Positions 43,785-53,102 of a DNA stretch of 64,000 bases are shown piece by piece. Under the pieces are notes generated by a model that was given only the letters and a program-made list of their open reading frames with translations, was not told the origin of the DNA and made no database searches. The position numbers and the translations under genes are program-made. The DNA comes from an uncultured Alphaproteobacteria bacterium (GTDB taxonomy: Bacteria > Pseudomonadota > Alphaproteobacteria > HIMB59): contig CACMGP010000003.1 of NCBI GenBank assembly GCA_902613185.1, positions 62,001 to 126,000 of the forward strand, written 5' to 3'. Each line of letters begins with the position of its first letter. Position 1 is the first letter of the stretch.

Positions 43785-44711
43785 ATGAAGAAAAAAATCA
43801 CTAAAGTGCCAAAATTTAAAGATTTTAAAACTACAAGAGCTACTTCATCTGCTTTAGAAAAAATACTTTATAAACAAATCCCAATTTTAGACCATGGTTT
43901 TATAAGGGTAATTGATTACATGGGAACAGATCAGTCAATAGTCCAAGCAGCAAGAGTCTCTTATGGTGAGGGAACGAAAAAATTACGTGAGGATCGTGGT
44001 CTCATTAGGTATCTTTTAAGTCACTGGCATACAACTCCCTTTGAGATGTGTGAAATTAAGTTTCATATTAAACTTCCTATTTTTGTTGCTAGACAATGGA
44101 TTAGACACAGAACTGCAAATGTAAATGAATACTCTGCGAGATATTCAGTATTAGATAAAGAGTTTTATGTTCCAGAGATGGATCAACTTGGATCTCAATC
44201 CACTACAAACAAGCAAGGGAGATCAAATACTTTAGATAAAAAGTTTGCAAAACAAGCCCAAGATCTAATTCAAAAGAATTCCGAACAACTCTATGATGAC
44301 TACCAAAATTTATTAAATGGTAAGCTTTTGAATAATGATGAGTACGTTGAAGGGGAGGGTCTAGCTAGAGAGCTAGCTCGAACAACTCTTCCATTAAATT
44401 ATTACACACAATGGTATTGGAAAGTAGACCTTCATAATCTTATGCATTTTTTAAGATTACGAGCAGATAGTCATGCTCAGTATGAAATACAAATTTATGC
44501 TGAAAAAATGGTTGAAATTCTAAAAAAGTGGGTACCTTTAACATACGAAGCTTTTGAAGATTACCGTTCTGACTCATTCCAACTCTCTAAAGAAGCTTTG
44601 AAAATTGTTAAAGATAAATTAGCGAATAAAAAAATTAAGAAGTCTAATTACAAACTATCTCCAAGAGAGCTTAGAGAATTAGAAGTAAAGTTTAATATTA
44701 AATTATCTTAA
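43785..44711 (+). CDS. thyX: Flavin-dependent thymidylate synthase
   Basis: A 308-residue ThyX, which makes dTMP from dUMP with methylene-tetrahydrofolate and FADH2. The signature RHRTANVNEYSARYS, near residue 105, carries the RHRx7S motif. The extended C-terminal YTQWYWKVDLHNLMHFLRLRADSHAQYEI region includes the FAD- and dUMP-binding arginine. Length fits the longer alphaproteobacterial form. It is divergent from the tmRNA gene (about 50 bases) and converges on the Mrp-like gene with a 4-base overlap. Confidence 0.95.
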   Translation: MKKKITKVPKFKDFKTTRATSSALEKILYKQIPILDHGFIRVIDYMGTDQSIVQAARVSYGEGTKKLREDRGLIRYLLSHWHTTPFEMCEIKFHIKLPIFVARQWIRHRTANVNEYSARYSVLDKEFYVPEMDQLGSQSTTNKQGRSNTLDKKFAKQAQDLIQKNSEQLYDDYQNLLNGKLLNNDEYVEGEGLARELARTTLPLNYYTQWYWKVDLHNLMHFLRLRADSHAQYEIQIYAEKMVEILKKWVPLTYEAFEDYRSDSFQLSKEALKIVKDKLANKKIKKSNYKLSPRELRELEVKFNIKLS

Positions 44712-45454
44712 CTTTGAAATTTTTTTGTAATTGCGTTTGTTATATTTTCAAATTTTAGAGAATAATCATCTTTATAGTCAAAACAATAGGGCTTTCCATC
44801 ATCACAACTTTTAGGGATATTTAAATTAAAAGGAAGTTCTTCAATTAAATTTATATTTTCTTTAAGTAACAAAGACTTAGTCTTAGACTCACCAAAAATA
44901 TATTTTTTTTCATTATGTTCTTCTAAATAAGACATATTTTCAACTACACCAAGTATTGGAACATTAACCTTGATAAACATATTGATACCTCTTATTACAT
45001 CTTTTAAAGATAGAAGCTGCGGAGTTGTAATAATAAGCGTTCCATCCAGTTTGAGTTTCTGAGACATTGATATTTGTACGTCTCCAGTACCAGGGGGAAA
45101 ATCAACAATTAAATAGTCTAAATCACCCCAAATTGTCTTATTAATAAGTCCATCAAGCCCTTTAGCTAACATTGGTCCTCGCCAAACAATTGCTTGTTCT
45201 TCATTGACAAGAAAACCTATCGACATTGCCTTTATCCCAAATACTTCAAAGGGTAAAAACTTCCCATCTTCAACTTTAGGTTCCTTATCTCCGATGCCAA
45301 GTAATGTTGGGACACTAGGTCCATAAATGTCTGCGTCTAAAAGGCCAACTTTGTATCCTTGGTTTGCTAAAGTTATAGCGATATTACAAGCTACAGTTGA
45401 TTTACCAACACCACCTTTACAGCTTGATATTCCAAAACAAGTCTTGATATTCAT
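44708..45454 (-). CDS. Mrp/ApbC-type P-loop ATPase lacking the CXXC motif
   Basis: A 248-residue ATPase of the Mrp/NBP35 family, which carries [4Fe-4S] clusters in transit. The deviant Walker A SSCKGGVGKSTVACN is at residue 11-25, DADIYGPSVPTLLG near 40, and YLIVDFPPGTGDVQ near 113. The usual cluster-binding site VENMSYxxCxxCG reads VENMSYLEEHNEKKYIFG here: both cysteines are replaced. It also lacks the N-terminal DUF59 domain. It may therefore be a regulatory or scaffolding ATPase or a divergent carrier using other cysteines (Cys6, Cys12, the two in SCDDGKPYC). It is divergent from hflK. Confidence 0.85.
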   Translation of the reverse strand: MNIKTCFGISSCKGGVGKSTVACNIAITLANQGYKVGLLDADIYGPSVPTLLGIGDKEPKVEDGKFLPFEVFGIKAMSIGFLVNEEQAIVWRGPMLAKGLDGLINKTIWGDLDYLIVDFPPGTGDVQISMSQKLKLDGTLIITTPQLLSLKDVIRGINMFIKVNVPILGVVENMSYLEEHNEKKYIFGESKTKSLLLKENINLIEELPFNLNIPKSCDDGKPYCFDYKDDYSLKFENITNAITKKFQS

Positions 45455-45480
45455 ATATTAAACACTACATATAATGTATC

Positions 45481-46578
45481 GTGAACAAAAACAAATTTAA
45501 AATTTTTGCACTTGATGGTCCATGGGGGCCTTCATCAGGGAACAATAACAGAGGTTCCGGCGGTTTCTCAGGTGGTAACAACGATTCAATTGACGACCTT
45601 CTCAAAGATTTAAAGAATAAATACAAAATTAAAATGCCTTTCAAAGGTGGTTTTAAGGGTGTTTCATTTTTAATATTAATAGCTTTTATAATTTGGCTTG
45701 CTACAGGATTTTATAGAGTTGAGCCTGACGAACAAGGTGTTGAACTACTTTTTGGTAAATGGAATGAAAGTACAACAGATCCAGGACTCCATTATTTTTT
45801 CCCAACACCTATTGGAAAAGTTTTAACTCCAAAAGTCGAAGCAATCAGAAAAATTAATGTTGGTTTTAGATCCAATGGTAATTCTACTAGAGATGTACTC
45901 GAAGAAAGTATGATGTTAACATCCGATCAAAATATTTCTGATTTAGATTATACAGTTCTATATAGAATTAAAGATGCAGGGCAATTTTTATTTAATTTAA
46001 GAGATCCAGAAGAAACTGTGAAAGTCATATCAGAAAGTGTTTTAAGGGAGGTTGTCGGTCAAACTAACCTAGAAGGACTGTTAACCGTTTCTAGACAATC
46101 AGTTGAAAGAGACTCAAGATCTTTGTTACAAGAACTTTTGGATGAATATGAAGTTGGAATTCTAATCCAATCCATACAATTACAAGATGTTAACCCTCCA
46201 AGAGAAGTGATAGATGCATTTGATGATGTTCAAAAAGCAAGACAGGATAAAGAGAGAACAGTCAACCAAGCAGAAGCTTATAGTAACAGAATTGTGCCTG
46301 AGGCAAGAGGTGAGGCTGAAAAAATCCTCCAAGAGGCAGAGGGTTATAAAAATAAATTAATTAAACAAGCTGAAGGTGAAGCAAGTAGATTTCTTCAAGT
46401 TTTAGACACTTATGAGCAATCTAAAGAGACAACCAAAAAAAGAATTTACTTAGAAACATTAAGAGACGTTCTATCAGGATCTAGCAAGATAATGATTGAT
46501 CAGAATTCTGGTAACGGAGTTGTTCCTTATTTACCTTTAAATGAGTTAAACAAGAACAAGCAGACAGGTAACAACTAA
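45481..46578 (+). CDS. hflK: FtsH regulator HflK
   Basis: A 365-residue SPFH/prohibitin protein that, with HflC, forms the periplasmic cage around the FtsH protease. It starts at GTG 45481 with a glycine-rich cytosolic N-terminus (DGPWGPSSGNNNRGSGG), has one membrane helix (about residues 60-80), then the SPFH domain starting GFYRVEPDEQGVELLFGKW. A long coiled coil with AEAYSNRIVPEARGEAEKIL follows. The C-terminus is polar. hflC starts at the next gene with a 1-base overlap. Confidence 0.93.
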   Translation: MNKNKFKIFALDGPWGPSSGNNNRGSGGFSGGNNDSIDDLLKDLKNKYKIKMPFKGGFKGVSFLILIAFIIWLATGFYRVEPDEQGVELLFGKWNESTTDPGLHYFFPTPIGKVLTPKVEAIRKINVGFRSNGNSTRDVLEESMMLTSDQNISDLDYTVLYRIKDAGQFLFNLRDPEETVKVISESVLREVVGQTNLEGLLTVSRQSVERDSRSLLQELLDEYEVGILIQSIQLQDVNPPREVIDAFDDVQKARQDKERTVNQAEAYSNRIVPEARGEAEKILQEAEGYKNKLIKQAEGEASRFLQVLDTYEQSKETTKKRIYLETLRDVLSGSSKIMIDQNSGNGVVPYLPLNELNKNKQTGNN

Positions 46579-47447
46579 TGAAAATGAGAAATTATATAAT
46601 TGTCGGATTATCATTCTTCTTTATTTTATTCGCATCAGGCTTTTTCTTTGTTGTTGATCAAACAAAACAAGTAATTGTTTTACAATTTGGTGAACCGCGC
46701 GCTGTGCATCAATCACCTGGTTTGAAATTTAAATTACCATTTATACAAAACGTTGTTTACTACGACAGTAGGGTGTTAAACCTAGATCCTGCTCAAGAAG
46801 AGGTAATTCTAAGAGACCAAAAGCGTATTGTAGTCGACTCAATTGTTAGATATATGATTAAAGATCCTTTAAAGTTTTTTCAAACAACTAGAACAGAACT
46901 AGCTCTTAATGATCGTCTGGGGAGAATAGTTAATTCATCAGTAAGAGGTGTAATAGCTCAGTATCAATTAAATGATTTGCTATCTGATGATCGTGATAAA
47001 ATTATGGCTGAGATTTTTGAAAATGTTCGTGAAGATCAAGATACCTTTGGCATTGAAATTGTTGACCTGAGACTAAAAAGAACAGAGCTTACTCCAGAAG
47101 TTCAATCTAATGTGTTTGACAGGATGAGAACGGAAAGAGAAAGAGAAGCAAATTTATTAAGAGCGGAAGGTCAAGAGATCTCACAAAAAATTAAGGCTAC
47201 TGCAGATAGAGAGAAGATTGAAATTATAGCTGAAGCAGAAAAACAATCTAATATTTTAAAAGGTGAAGGTGAAGCAGCAAGAAACCAAATTTTAAATGAG
47301 GCCTTTGCAAAAGACCCTGAGTTTTTTGAATTTATTAGATCAATGGAAGCTTATGCAGATACTTTTAAAGACGGAACAACTACCATGGTTATATCTCCTG
47401 ATAGTGATTTCTTTGAGTACTTTGAAAACTCTGAGGGCGCAAACTAA
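46578..47447 (+). CDS. hflC: FtsH regulator HflC
   Basis: A 289-residue partner of HflK. A single membrane helix (about residues 5-25) is followed by the SPFH domain start VVDQTKQVIVLQFGEPRAVH, the periplasmic barrel, a coiled coil with REREANLLRAEGQEISQKIKA, and the C-terminal LRSMEAYADTFKDGTTTMVISPDSDFF-like tail typical of HflC. The start overlaps the hflK stop codon by one base. The following degP-like gene begins 14 bases later. Confidence 0.94.
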   Translation: MKMRNYIIVGLSFFFILFASGFFFVVDQTKQVIVLQFGEPRAVHQSPGLKFKLPFIQNVVYYDSRVLNLDPAQEEVILRDQKRIVVDSIVRYMIKDPLKFFQTTRTELALNDRLGRIVNSSVRGVIAQYQLNDLLSDDRDKIMAEIFENVREDQDTFGIEIVDLRLKRTELTPEVQSNVFDRMRTEREREANLLRAEGQEISQKIKATADREKIEIIAEAEKQSNILKGEGEAARNQILNEAFAKDPEFFEFIRSMEAYADTFKDGTTTMVISPDSDFFEYFENSEGAN

Positions 47448-47461
47448 ATATAATTTTTATA

Positions 47462-48850
47462 ATGAAAAGACTTATTGTTTTATCTCTTTTCAGTATTTTT
47501 TTTACAATCCAGAGTACATCAGCACAATTTGAGAGAGGTTATGCAGATCTAGTTGATGAACTTCTACCATCCGTTGTAAGTATCGCTACTAGTCAAACTA
47601 TAGAAAGACAAAAGAGGCAATTACCTGAATTACCAGAAGGCCATCCTTTCAATGATATGTTTGATGATTTTTTTGGTAATCAAATGCCAAAACGTGAAAA
47701 TCTAACTGGTCTTGGGTCAGGCTTCATAATTAGTGACGAAGGGTATGTAGTAACAAATAATCACGTAATAAGCGGAGCAGATCAGATTACTGTAATTTTC
47801 AATAATGGAGTCGATGAAGTTCCTGCGGAACTTGTTGGAACTGACCCTAAAACCGACATAGCTGTTTTAAAAATTGACCCCTCGACTGTGAATATACAAA
47901 GCGTTAACTGGGGTGACTCAGATTTATCAAGAGTTGGAGATATTGTTTTAGCTATTGGTAATCCTCTAGGCTTAGGTGGAACTGTAACCTCAGGAATTAT
48001 ATCTTCTATTAACAGAGATATTGGAGGAGGACCTTACGTTGACTTCATACAAACCGATGCAGCAATAAACAGAGGTAACTCTGGAGGACCATTGTTCAAC
48101 TTAGATGGAGAGGTAATAGGAATAAATTCAATGATCATATCTCAGACTGGCGGAAGTGTAGGTTTAGGATTTTCTATCCCCTCACAAACTGCGAAATTAA
48201 TTGTTGAACAAATAATTTCATTTGGCCAGGCAAAAAGAGGAAGGCTTGGTGTTCAAATTCTAGATTTAACTGAAGAATTTTCTGAGAGTTTAGGCTATAA
48301 CTCAACAGAGGGAGCATTTGTTGCTTCCGTTGACCCAAACAGCCCTGCTGCAATATCTAATATTCAAGCAGGGGACATCATAGTTCAGTTTAATAATCAA
48401 AAAATCACATCATTTAAAGATTTACCTAAAGTTGTTGCAGAAACGCCAATTGATAGTGAGGTAATTGTTAAAGTTTGGAGAAACGGAGAAATTATAGATA
48501 TTCAGGTAAAGGTAGGTGAGTTAGAAGAGGGTCGCAAACTTGCTAAAAATGATGGAGTTTATTTAGAAGAGTTAGATATTACTGTTATTGAGTTGACAAT
48601 AGACGCTATAAATTCTCTAGGTTTAGACTCAAAAACTAAAGGTATTTTGGTCACAGAAGTAGGTGATAATAATGAAAATCTTTTAAAGAATGATGTTATT
48701 ATCCAAGTATCCAGTGAAAAAATTACAGATATTAGTTCTTTTGAGAAGATTATATCTAATAGTATTAATTTGAGTCGAGATAAATTGTTATTAAGAGTTA
48801 TTAGAGATGGTAATGAATTTTGGTTAATAAACCCATTCGTTATTGAATAA
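47462..48850 (+). CDS. degP: Periplasmic Do-family serine protease/chaperone
   Basis: A 462-residue HtrA-type protease exported by a signal peptide (MKRLIVLSLFSIFFTIQSTSA). The trypsin-like triad is His101 (VVTNNHVIS), Asp132 (PKTDIAVLK) and Ser207 (NRGNSGGP). Two PDZ domains follow (about 260-355 and 375-455); the second is short and weak. It fits DegP/DegQ; which of the two cannot be separated. Its stop overlaps the miaA start by 8 bases. With hflK/hflC upstream this is an envelope quality-control module. Confidence 0.92.
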   Translation: MKRLIVLSLFSIFFTIQSTSAQFERGYADLVDELLPSVVSIATSQTIERQKRQLPELPEGHPFNDMFDDFFGNQMPKRENLTGLGSGFIISDEGYVVTNNHVISGADQITVIFNNGVDEVPAELVGTDPKTDIAVLKIDPSTVNIQSVNWGDSDLSRVGDIVLAIGNPLGLGGTVTSGIISSINRDIGGGPYVDFIQTDAAINRGNSGGPLFNLDGEVIGINSMIISQTGGSVGLGFSIPSQTAKLIVEQIISFGQAKRGRLGVQILDLTEEFSESLGYNSTEGAFVASVDPNSPAAISNIQAGDIIVQFNNQKITSFKDLPKVVAETPIDSEVIVKVWRNGEIIDIQVKVGELEEGRKLAKNDGVYLEELDITVIELTIDAINSLGLDSKTKGILVTEVGDNNENLLKNDVIIQVSSEKITDISSFEKIISNSINLSRDKLLLRVIRDGNEFWLINPFVIE

Positions 48851-49754
48851 ATTTCTTTTTGTTGTAGGTCCCACTTGTTCAGGTAAAAATGATTACACTT
48901 ATGAATTATCAAAATTAATTGACATAGAAGTTATTAATGCTGACAGCATACAAGTATATAAACATCTAAAGATTTTATCAAATAGACCCACAGAACAAGA
49001 ATTAAATATAGTACCTCATCATCTTTATGGACATGTCAATAATAAAGAATATTCAGTCAACCATTGGATAGATGAAGTTAAACAAGTAATCAAAAATATT
49101 CAAAGTAGAAATAAAATACCTGTGTTTGTAGGTGGTACTGGATTTTATATTCAATCACTAATAGAGGGATTATCAATTATGCCTTCAATTAGTCATAAAT
49201 TTAAAAAACATGCAGAGGATCTATTTTTAGAAAAAGGCCCAGATCATTGTCTGAATATCCTAGAAAAATATTATAAAGAAAAAATTTTCCCAAAAGATAA
49301 ACAAAGATTATTAAACCGTTTAGCTTTTTGCTTGGAGTATGATGACACATTGGAAAACAATTATGGTAGTAAAGCACCAATCACTCCCAATTCACTTGTT
49401 ATCCAAGTTACAAAACCCAAGAAAGATCTATATGAAAAAGCAGAATTAAGATTTCATCAAATGATAAACAAGGGTGCTTTAGATGAGGTTAAATCACTTT
49501 ATGAAAATAAAAAAATATCAAAAACCCTCTATAAAGCTCATGGTCTACCCGAATTGATATCTTGTGTTAGAAATAAATTAAGTTTAGATGAGGCTATTTA
49601 TTTAGGAATTAAAAATACCAAGAGGTATATTAAAAGGCAGTTTACATGGTGGAATAACCAAAAATTTAGTCAACTTAATTTGAGAATAAACCATAAAAAA
49701 AGCTTCCCTAAAGATTCAATTGAAAATATAAGTATATACCTAAATGAAAGATGA
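48843..49754 (+). CDS. miaA: tRNA dimethylallyltransferase
   Basis: A 303-residue enzyme that isopentenylates adenine-37 of tRNAs reading UNN codons. The start is TTG at 48843, inside the 3' end of the protease gene. Visible are the P-loop VGPTCSGKNDYTYELSK, the INADSIQVYK segment with the catalytic Asp, VFVGGTGFYIQSLIEG near residue 93 and the C-terminal NTKRYIKRQFTWWNNQ. The family's typical length is 300-315. The 3' end overlaps ilvB by 11 bases. Confidence 0.94.
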   Translation: MNKFLFVVGPTCSGKNDYTYELSKLIDIEVINADSIQVYKHLKILSNRPTEQELNIVPHHLYGHVNNKEYSVNHWIDEVKQVIKNIQSRNKIPVFVGGTGFYIQSLIEGLSIMPSISHKFKKHAEDLFLEKGPDHCLNILEKYYKEKIFPKDKQRLLNRLAFCLEYDDTLENNYGSKAPITPNSLVIQVTKPKKDLYEKAELRFHQMINKGALDEVKSLYENKKISKTLYKAHGLPELISCVRNKLSLDEAIYLGIKNTKRYIKRQFTWWNNQKFSQLNLRINHKKSFPKDSIENISIYLNER

Positions 49755-51516
49755 AAACGAATTCACGGGAGCAGATATTTTACTTAAAGCCCTTAAAGAC
49801 CAAGAGGTTGATACAATCTTTGGTTATCCAGGCGGGGCTGTTCTTCCGATTTATGATGCGATATTTGGCCAAAACTTTCTAAAACATGTTTTAGTAAGGC
49901 AAGAAGCTGGTGCAGTTCATGCAGCAGAGGGCTATGCTAGATCAAGTGGAAAAGTTGGTGTGTTGTTAGTAACATCTGGTCCTGGTGTGACCAATGTTGT
50001 TACGGGATTAACTGATGCATTGATGGATAGCATTCCAATTGTCTGTATCAGTGGACAAGTCCCATCACATTTAATTGGAACAGATGCATTTCAGGAGTGT
50101 GATACAACTGGAATTACAAGACCTTGTACCAAGCACAATTATTTAGTGAAGGACGTAAGTAAACTTTCTGAGACTATCCATGAGGCATTTAAAATCGCTA
50201 GCTCTGGTAGACCTGGTCCTGTTTTAATTGATATTCCAAAAGATGTTCAGTTTGCAAAGTCAAAATATATATCAAAGAAAGATATTAGTTTTAGAGAGCA
50301 CAGAATTAAAGCTGGTTCCAAAAATGTTGATAAAAATTTTGTCGAAGAATTAGTAAATCATATTAAAAAATCTGAAAAACCTATATTTTATGTTGGAGGA
50401 GGTTGTTTAAATTCAGGCCATCAAGCTAGCCACGAGCTTATTAAACTTGTAAACAAAACTAATATTCCCATTACTACAACTCTTCATGGATTGGGATGCT
50501 TTCCAGGTGAAGATAAAAATTCACTTGGCATGCTAGGTATGCATGGAAATTACGAAGCTAATTTGGCTATGAACAAATGTGATTTGATGATTAATGTTGG
50601 GGCAAGATTTGATGACCGTGTTACAGGTAGATTAGATGCTTTTTCTCCAGACTCTGTAAAGTTCCATATAGATATTGATCAAAGTTCAATAAATAAAAAC
50701 GTAAAAGTCAATTTTCATACTAATACTGACATTACTCTGACACTTAAAGAAATTAACTCATTTATAGACTCCAATAACATTGATTTTGGCGGAAAAGATT
50801 ATAGCAATTGGTGGGGTCAAATTAATGAATGGAGAAAAAAAGAATGTCTTCACTACGAACAAGGCGATGAAGTGATCAAACCACAACATGCTATTTCCAG
50901 ACTTTACGAATTAACCAAACAAAGAGACACTTTTGTTACTACAGAAGTTGGTCAGCATCAAATGTGGGCAGCTCAATACTATAAGTTTTCAAAACCAAAT
51001 AGATGGATCACATCAGGTGGTTTAGGCACAATGGGTTTCGGTATGCCAGCTGCAGTCGGTGCACAAATGGCAAATCCAGATTCACTAGTTATAGATATAG
51101 CTGGTGAGGCATCTTTTCTCATGAACATTCAAGAAATAGCTACAGCTGTTCAATATAAGTTACCTATCAAAATTTTTATCCTTAATAATGAATATATGGG
51201 AATGGTTAGACAGTGGCAGGAATTATTACATGGTAGTAGATATTCAGAGAGTTACGTAGATGCCCTCCCTGATTTTAAAAAATTAGCAGAGAGCTTCAAT
51301 GCTGTTGGAGTTAGAGCAAAAAACATTGCTGAATTAGATGATACAATTAATGAAATGATCTCAATAGACAGGCCAGTTATAGCCGATATTTGGGTCGATA
51401 AAAAAGAAAATTGTTTTCCTATGATACCAAGTGGAGCTGCACATCACGAAATGTTACTATCTAAATACGATAAAGAAAATCCTGAAAATCAGGAAAAAGG
51501 AAAAGTACTAGTTTAA
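49744..51516 (+). CDS. ilvB: Acetolactate synthase large subunit
   Basis: A 590-residue thiamine-diphosphate enzyme that condenses pyruvate (or 2-oxobutyrate) in the first common step of branched-chain amino acid synthesis. The catalytic Glu lies in VRQEAGAVHAAEGYAR near residue 57; the FAD-binding and core GARFDDRVTG segments and the ThDP motif GEASFLMNIQEIATAVQYKLPIKIFILNN complete the family. Residues typical of catabolic Als (short, no FAD) are absent. It is coupled upstream to miaA (11-base overlap) and followed by the small subunit. Confidence 0.95.
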   Translation: MKDENEFTGADILLKALKDQEVDTIFGYPGGAVLPIYDAIFGQNFLKHVLVRQEAGAVHAAEGYARSSGKVGVLLVTSGPGVTNVVTGLTDALMDSIPIVCISGQVPSHLIGTDAFQECDTTGITRPCTKHNYLVKDVSKLSETIHEAFKIASSGRPGPVLIDIPKDVQFAKSKYISKKDISFREHRIKAGSKNVDKNFVEELVNHIKKSEKPIFYVGGGCLNSGHQASHELIKLVNKTNIPITTTLHGLGCFPGEDKNSLGMLGMHGNYEANLAMNKCDLMINVGARFDDRVTGRLDAFSPDSVKFHIDIDQSSINKNVKVNFHTNTDITLTLKEINSFIDSNNIDFGGKDYSNWWGQINEWRKKECLHYEQGDEVIKPQHAISRLYELTKQRDTFVTTEVGQHQMWAAQYYKFSKPNRWITSGGLGTMGFGMPAAVGAQMANPDSLVIDIAGEASFLMNIQEIATAVQYKLPIKIFILNNEYMGMVRQWQELLHGSRYSESYVDALPDFKKLAESFNAVGVRAKNIAELDDTINEMISIDRPVIADIWVDKKENCFPMIPSGAAHHEMLLSKYDKENPENQEKGKVLV

Positions 51517-51529
51517 TATTTTATTCATA

Positions 51530-52066
51530 ATGTCTTCTACTTCAGTTTATCCAACGCCTATAAACGCTTTTAAACAGTCTAAGAGGAGCGTTCTTTCTGT
51601 TATTGTTGATAACGAACCTGGTATTCTTGCACGTATAGTCGGTTTATTTTCAGGAAGAGGATATAATATTGAAGCATTAAACGTAACAGTTGTAGACGTT
51701 AAGAAAAATCTTTCCCGAATTACCATAGAAACTTTAGGAGAAGAAAAAGTAATTAGTCAAATTATAGCACAACTAGAAAAACTTGTTCCTGTTCATAGCG
51801 CCACTAATCTAGCAAACTTAAGTGAGTCTTATGAGGCAGAAATTTGTTTAGTTAAGATCGAATTTGAAAATGAGGAACAAGATCAAAAAATACTAAATTT
51901 TGCAGATATTTATCGTTCAAGAACTGTTCAAAAAAGACAAAATATTGTTGTTTATGAAATATCAGGCACAAGCGAGAGAATAAATAAATTTTTAGATGAC
52001 TTAGACACAATCGGTGGTATAAAAGTCGAATTAGTTCGAAGTGGGCCTATAGGGCTCGGAATATAA
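51530..52066 (+). CDS. ilvH: Acetolactate synthase small (regulatory) subunit
   Basis: A 178-residue ACT-domain protein that activates the large subunit and makes it valine-sensitive. The ACT domain starts with [30 protein letters not shown], then the second, C-terminal half contains IDLVxG-like RSGPIGLGI. The length and the position right after ilvB are as expected. Feedback residues of the ACT loop (Gly and Asn in the first 50 residues) are present. Confidence 0.94.
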   Translation: MSSTSVYPTPINAFKQSKRSVLSVIVDNEPGILARIVGLFSGRGYNIEALNVTVVDVKKNLSRITIETLGEEKVISQIIAQLEKLVPVHSATNLANLSESYEAEICLVKIEFENEEQDQKILNFADIYRSRTVQKRQNIVVYEISGTSERINKFLDDLDTIGGIKVELVRSGPIGLGI

Positions 52067-52083
52067 CGTTTTTAGGGGGTAAT

Positions 52084-53100
52084 ATGAAGGTTTATTACGA
52101 ACAAGATGCTGATTTTAACATAATTAAAGACAAAAAAATTGTAATAATAGGATTTGGATCGCAAGGTCATGCTCATGCATTAAATCTAAAAGACTCTGGG
52201 GCTTCTAATGTAGTTGTTGGATTGAGAGAAGGTTCTTCATCAATTGAAAAAGCAAAAAATGTTGGCTTAAAAACCCAAACACCTGCAGACGCAGTTAAGG
52301 ACGCAGATATTGTAATGTTCTTAGCTCCTGATGAAAATCAACAAGAAATTTATCAAACTCAAATTCACGACAATATAAAAAACGGTGCTGCTTTAGCTTT
52401 TGCTCATGGTTTAAATATTCATTTTCAACTTATAACAGCTAGAGATGATTTAGATGTTTTTATGGTTGCTCCAAAAGGCCCAGGCCATACAGTAAGAGGA
52501 GAGTATCTTAAAGGTGGTGGGGTACCATGTTTACTAGCAGTAGATAAAAATGTAAGTGGTAATGCAAAAGAAATTGGTCTTGCGTATGCTTCTGCTTTGG
52601 GTGGGGGTAAATCAGGTATAATTGAAACTACATTTAAAGAGGAATGTGAGACAGATTTATTTGGTGAGCAAACAGTTCTTTGTGGAGGGTTAATGTCTCT
52701 TGTTAGAAACGGTTTTGAAACTCTTGTTGAGGCTGGTTATGCTCCTGAAATGGCCTATTTCGAATGTTTACATGAAGTAAAATTAATTGTTGATCTAATG
52801 TATGAAGGTGGCATGGCTAATATGAGGTATTCAATATCTAATACAGCTGAATATGGTGATTACACCAGAGGCCCAAGAGTGGTTCCCAACGAAGCTACTA
52901 AAGCTGAAATGAAAAAAGTTCTAAGTGAAATACAAGATGGTACTTTCACAAAAGAATGGATGGCAGAACATAAGTCAGGACAAATTAAGTTTAAACAAAT
53001 GAGAGACCAGGGTGCAAAGCACCAAATTGAAGAGGTAGGAGCTAAATTAAGATCTATGATGCCATGGATAGCATCGAATAAACTAGTAAAGGATATCTAA
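52084..53100 (+). CDS. ilvC: Ketol-acid reductoisomerase, class I
   Basis: A 338-residue NADPH-dependent enzyme that isomerises and reduces acetolactate. The Rossmann motif [17 protein letters not shown] near residue 24 fits the family, and the phosphate-binding loop ([10 protein letters not shown]) ends in serines that recognise NADPH. The acidic metal ligands lie in [19 protein letters not shown] near 190. The class I (short) form is typical of most bacteria. A strong AGGGGG ribosome binding site precedes the ATG. It lies between ilvH and leuA. Confidence 0.95.
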   Translation: MKVYYEQDADFNIIKDKKIVIIGFGSQGHAHALNLKDSGASNVVVGLREGSSSIEKAKNVGLKTQTPADAVKDADIVMFLAPDENQQEIYQTQIHDNIKNGAALAFAHGLNIHFQLITARDDLDVFMVAPKGPGHTVRGEYLKGGGVPCLLAVDKNVSGNAKEIGLAYASALGGGKSGIIETTFKEECETDLFGEQTVLCGGLMSLVRNGFETLVEAGYAPEMAYFECLHEVKLIVDLMYEGGMANMRYSISNTAEYGDYTRGPRVVPNEATKAEMKKVLSEIQDGTFTKEWMAEHKSGQIKFKQMRDQGAKHQIEEVGAKLRSMMPWIASNKLVKDI

Positions 53101-53102
53101 CA

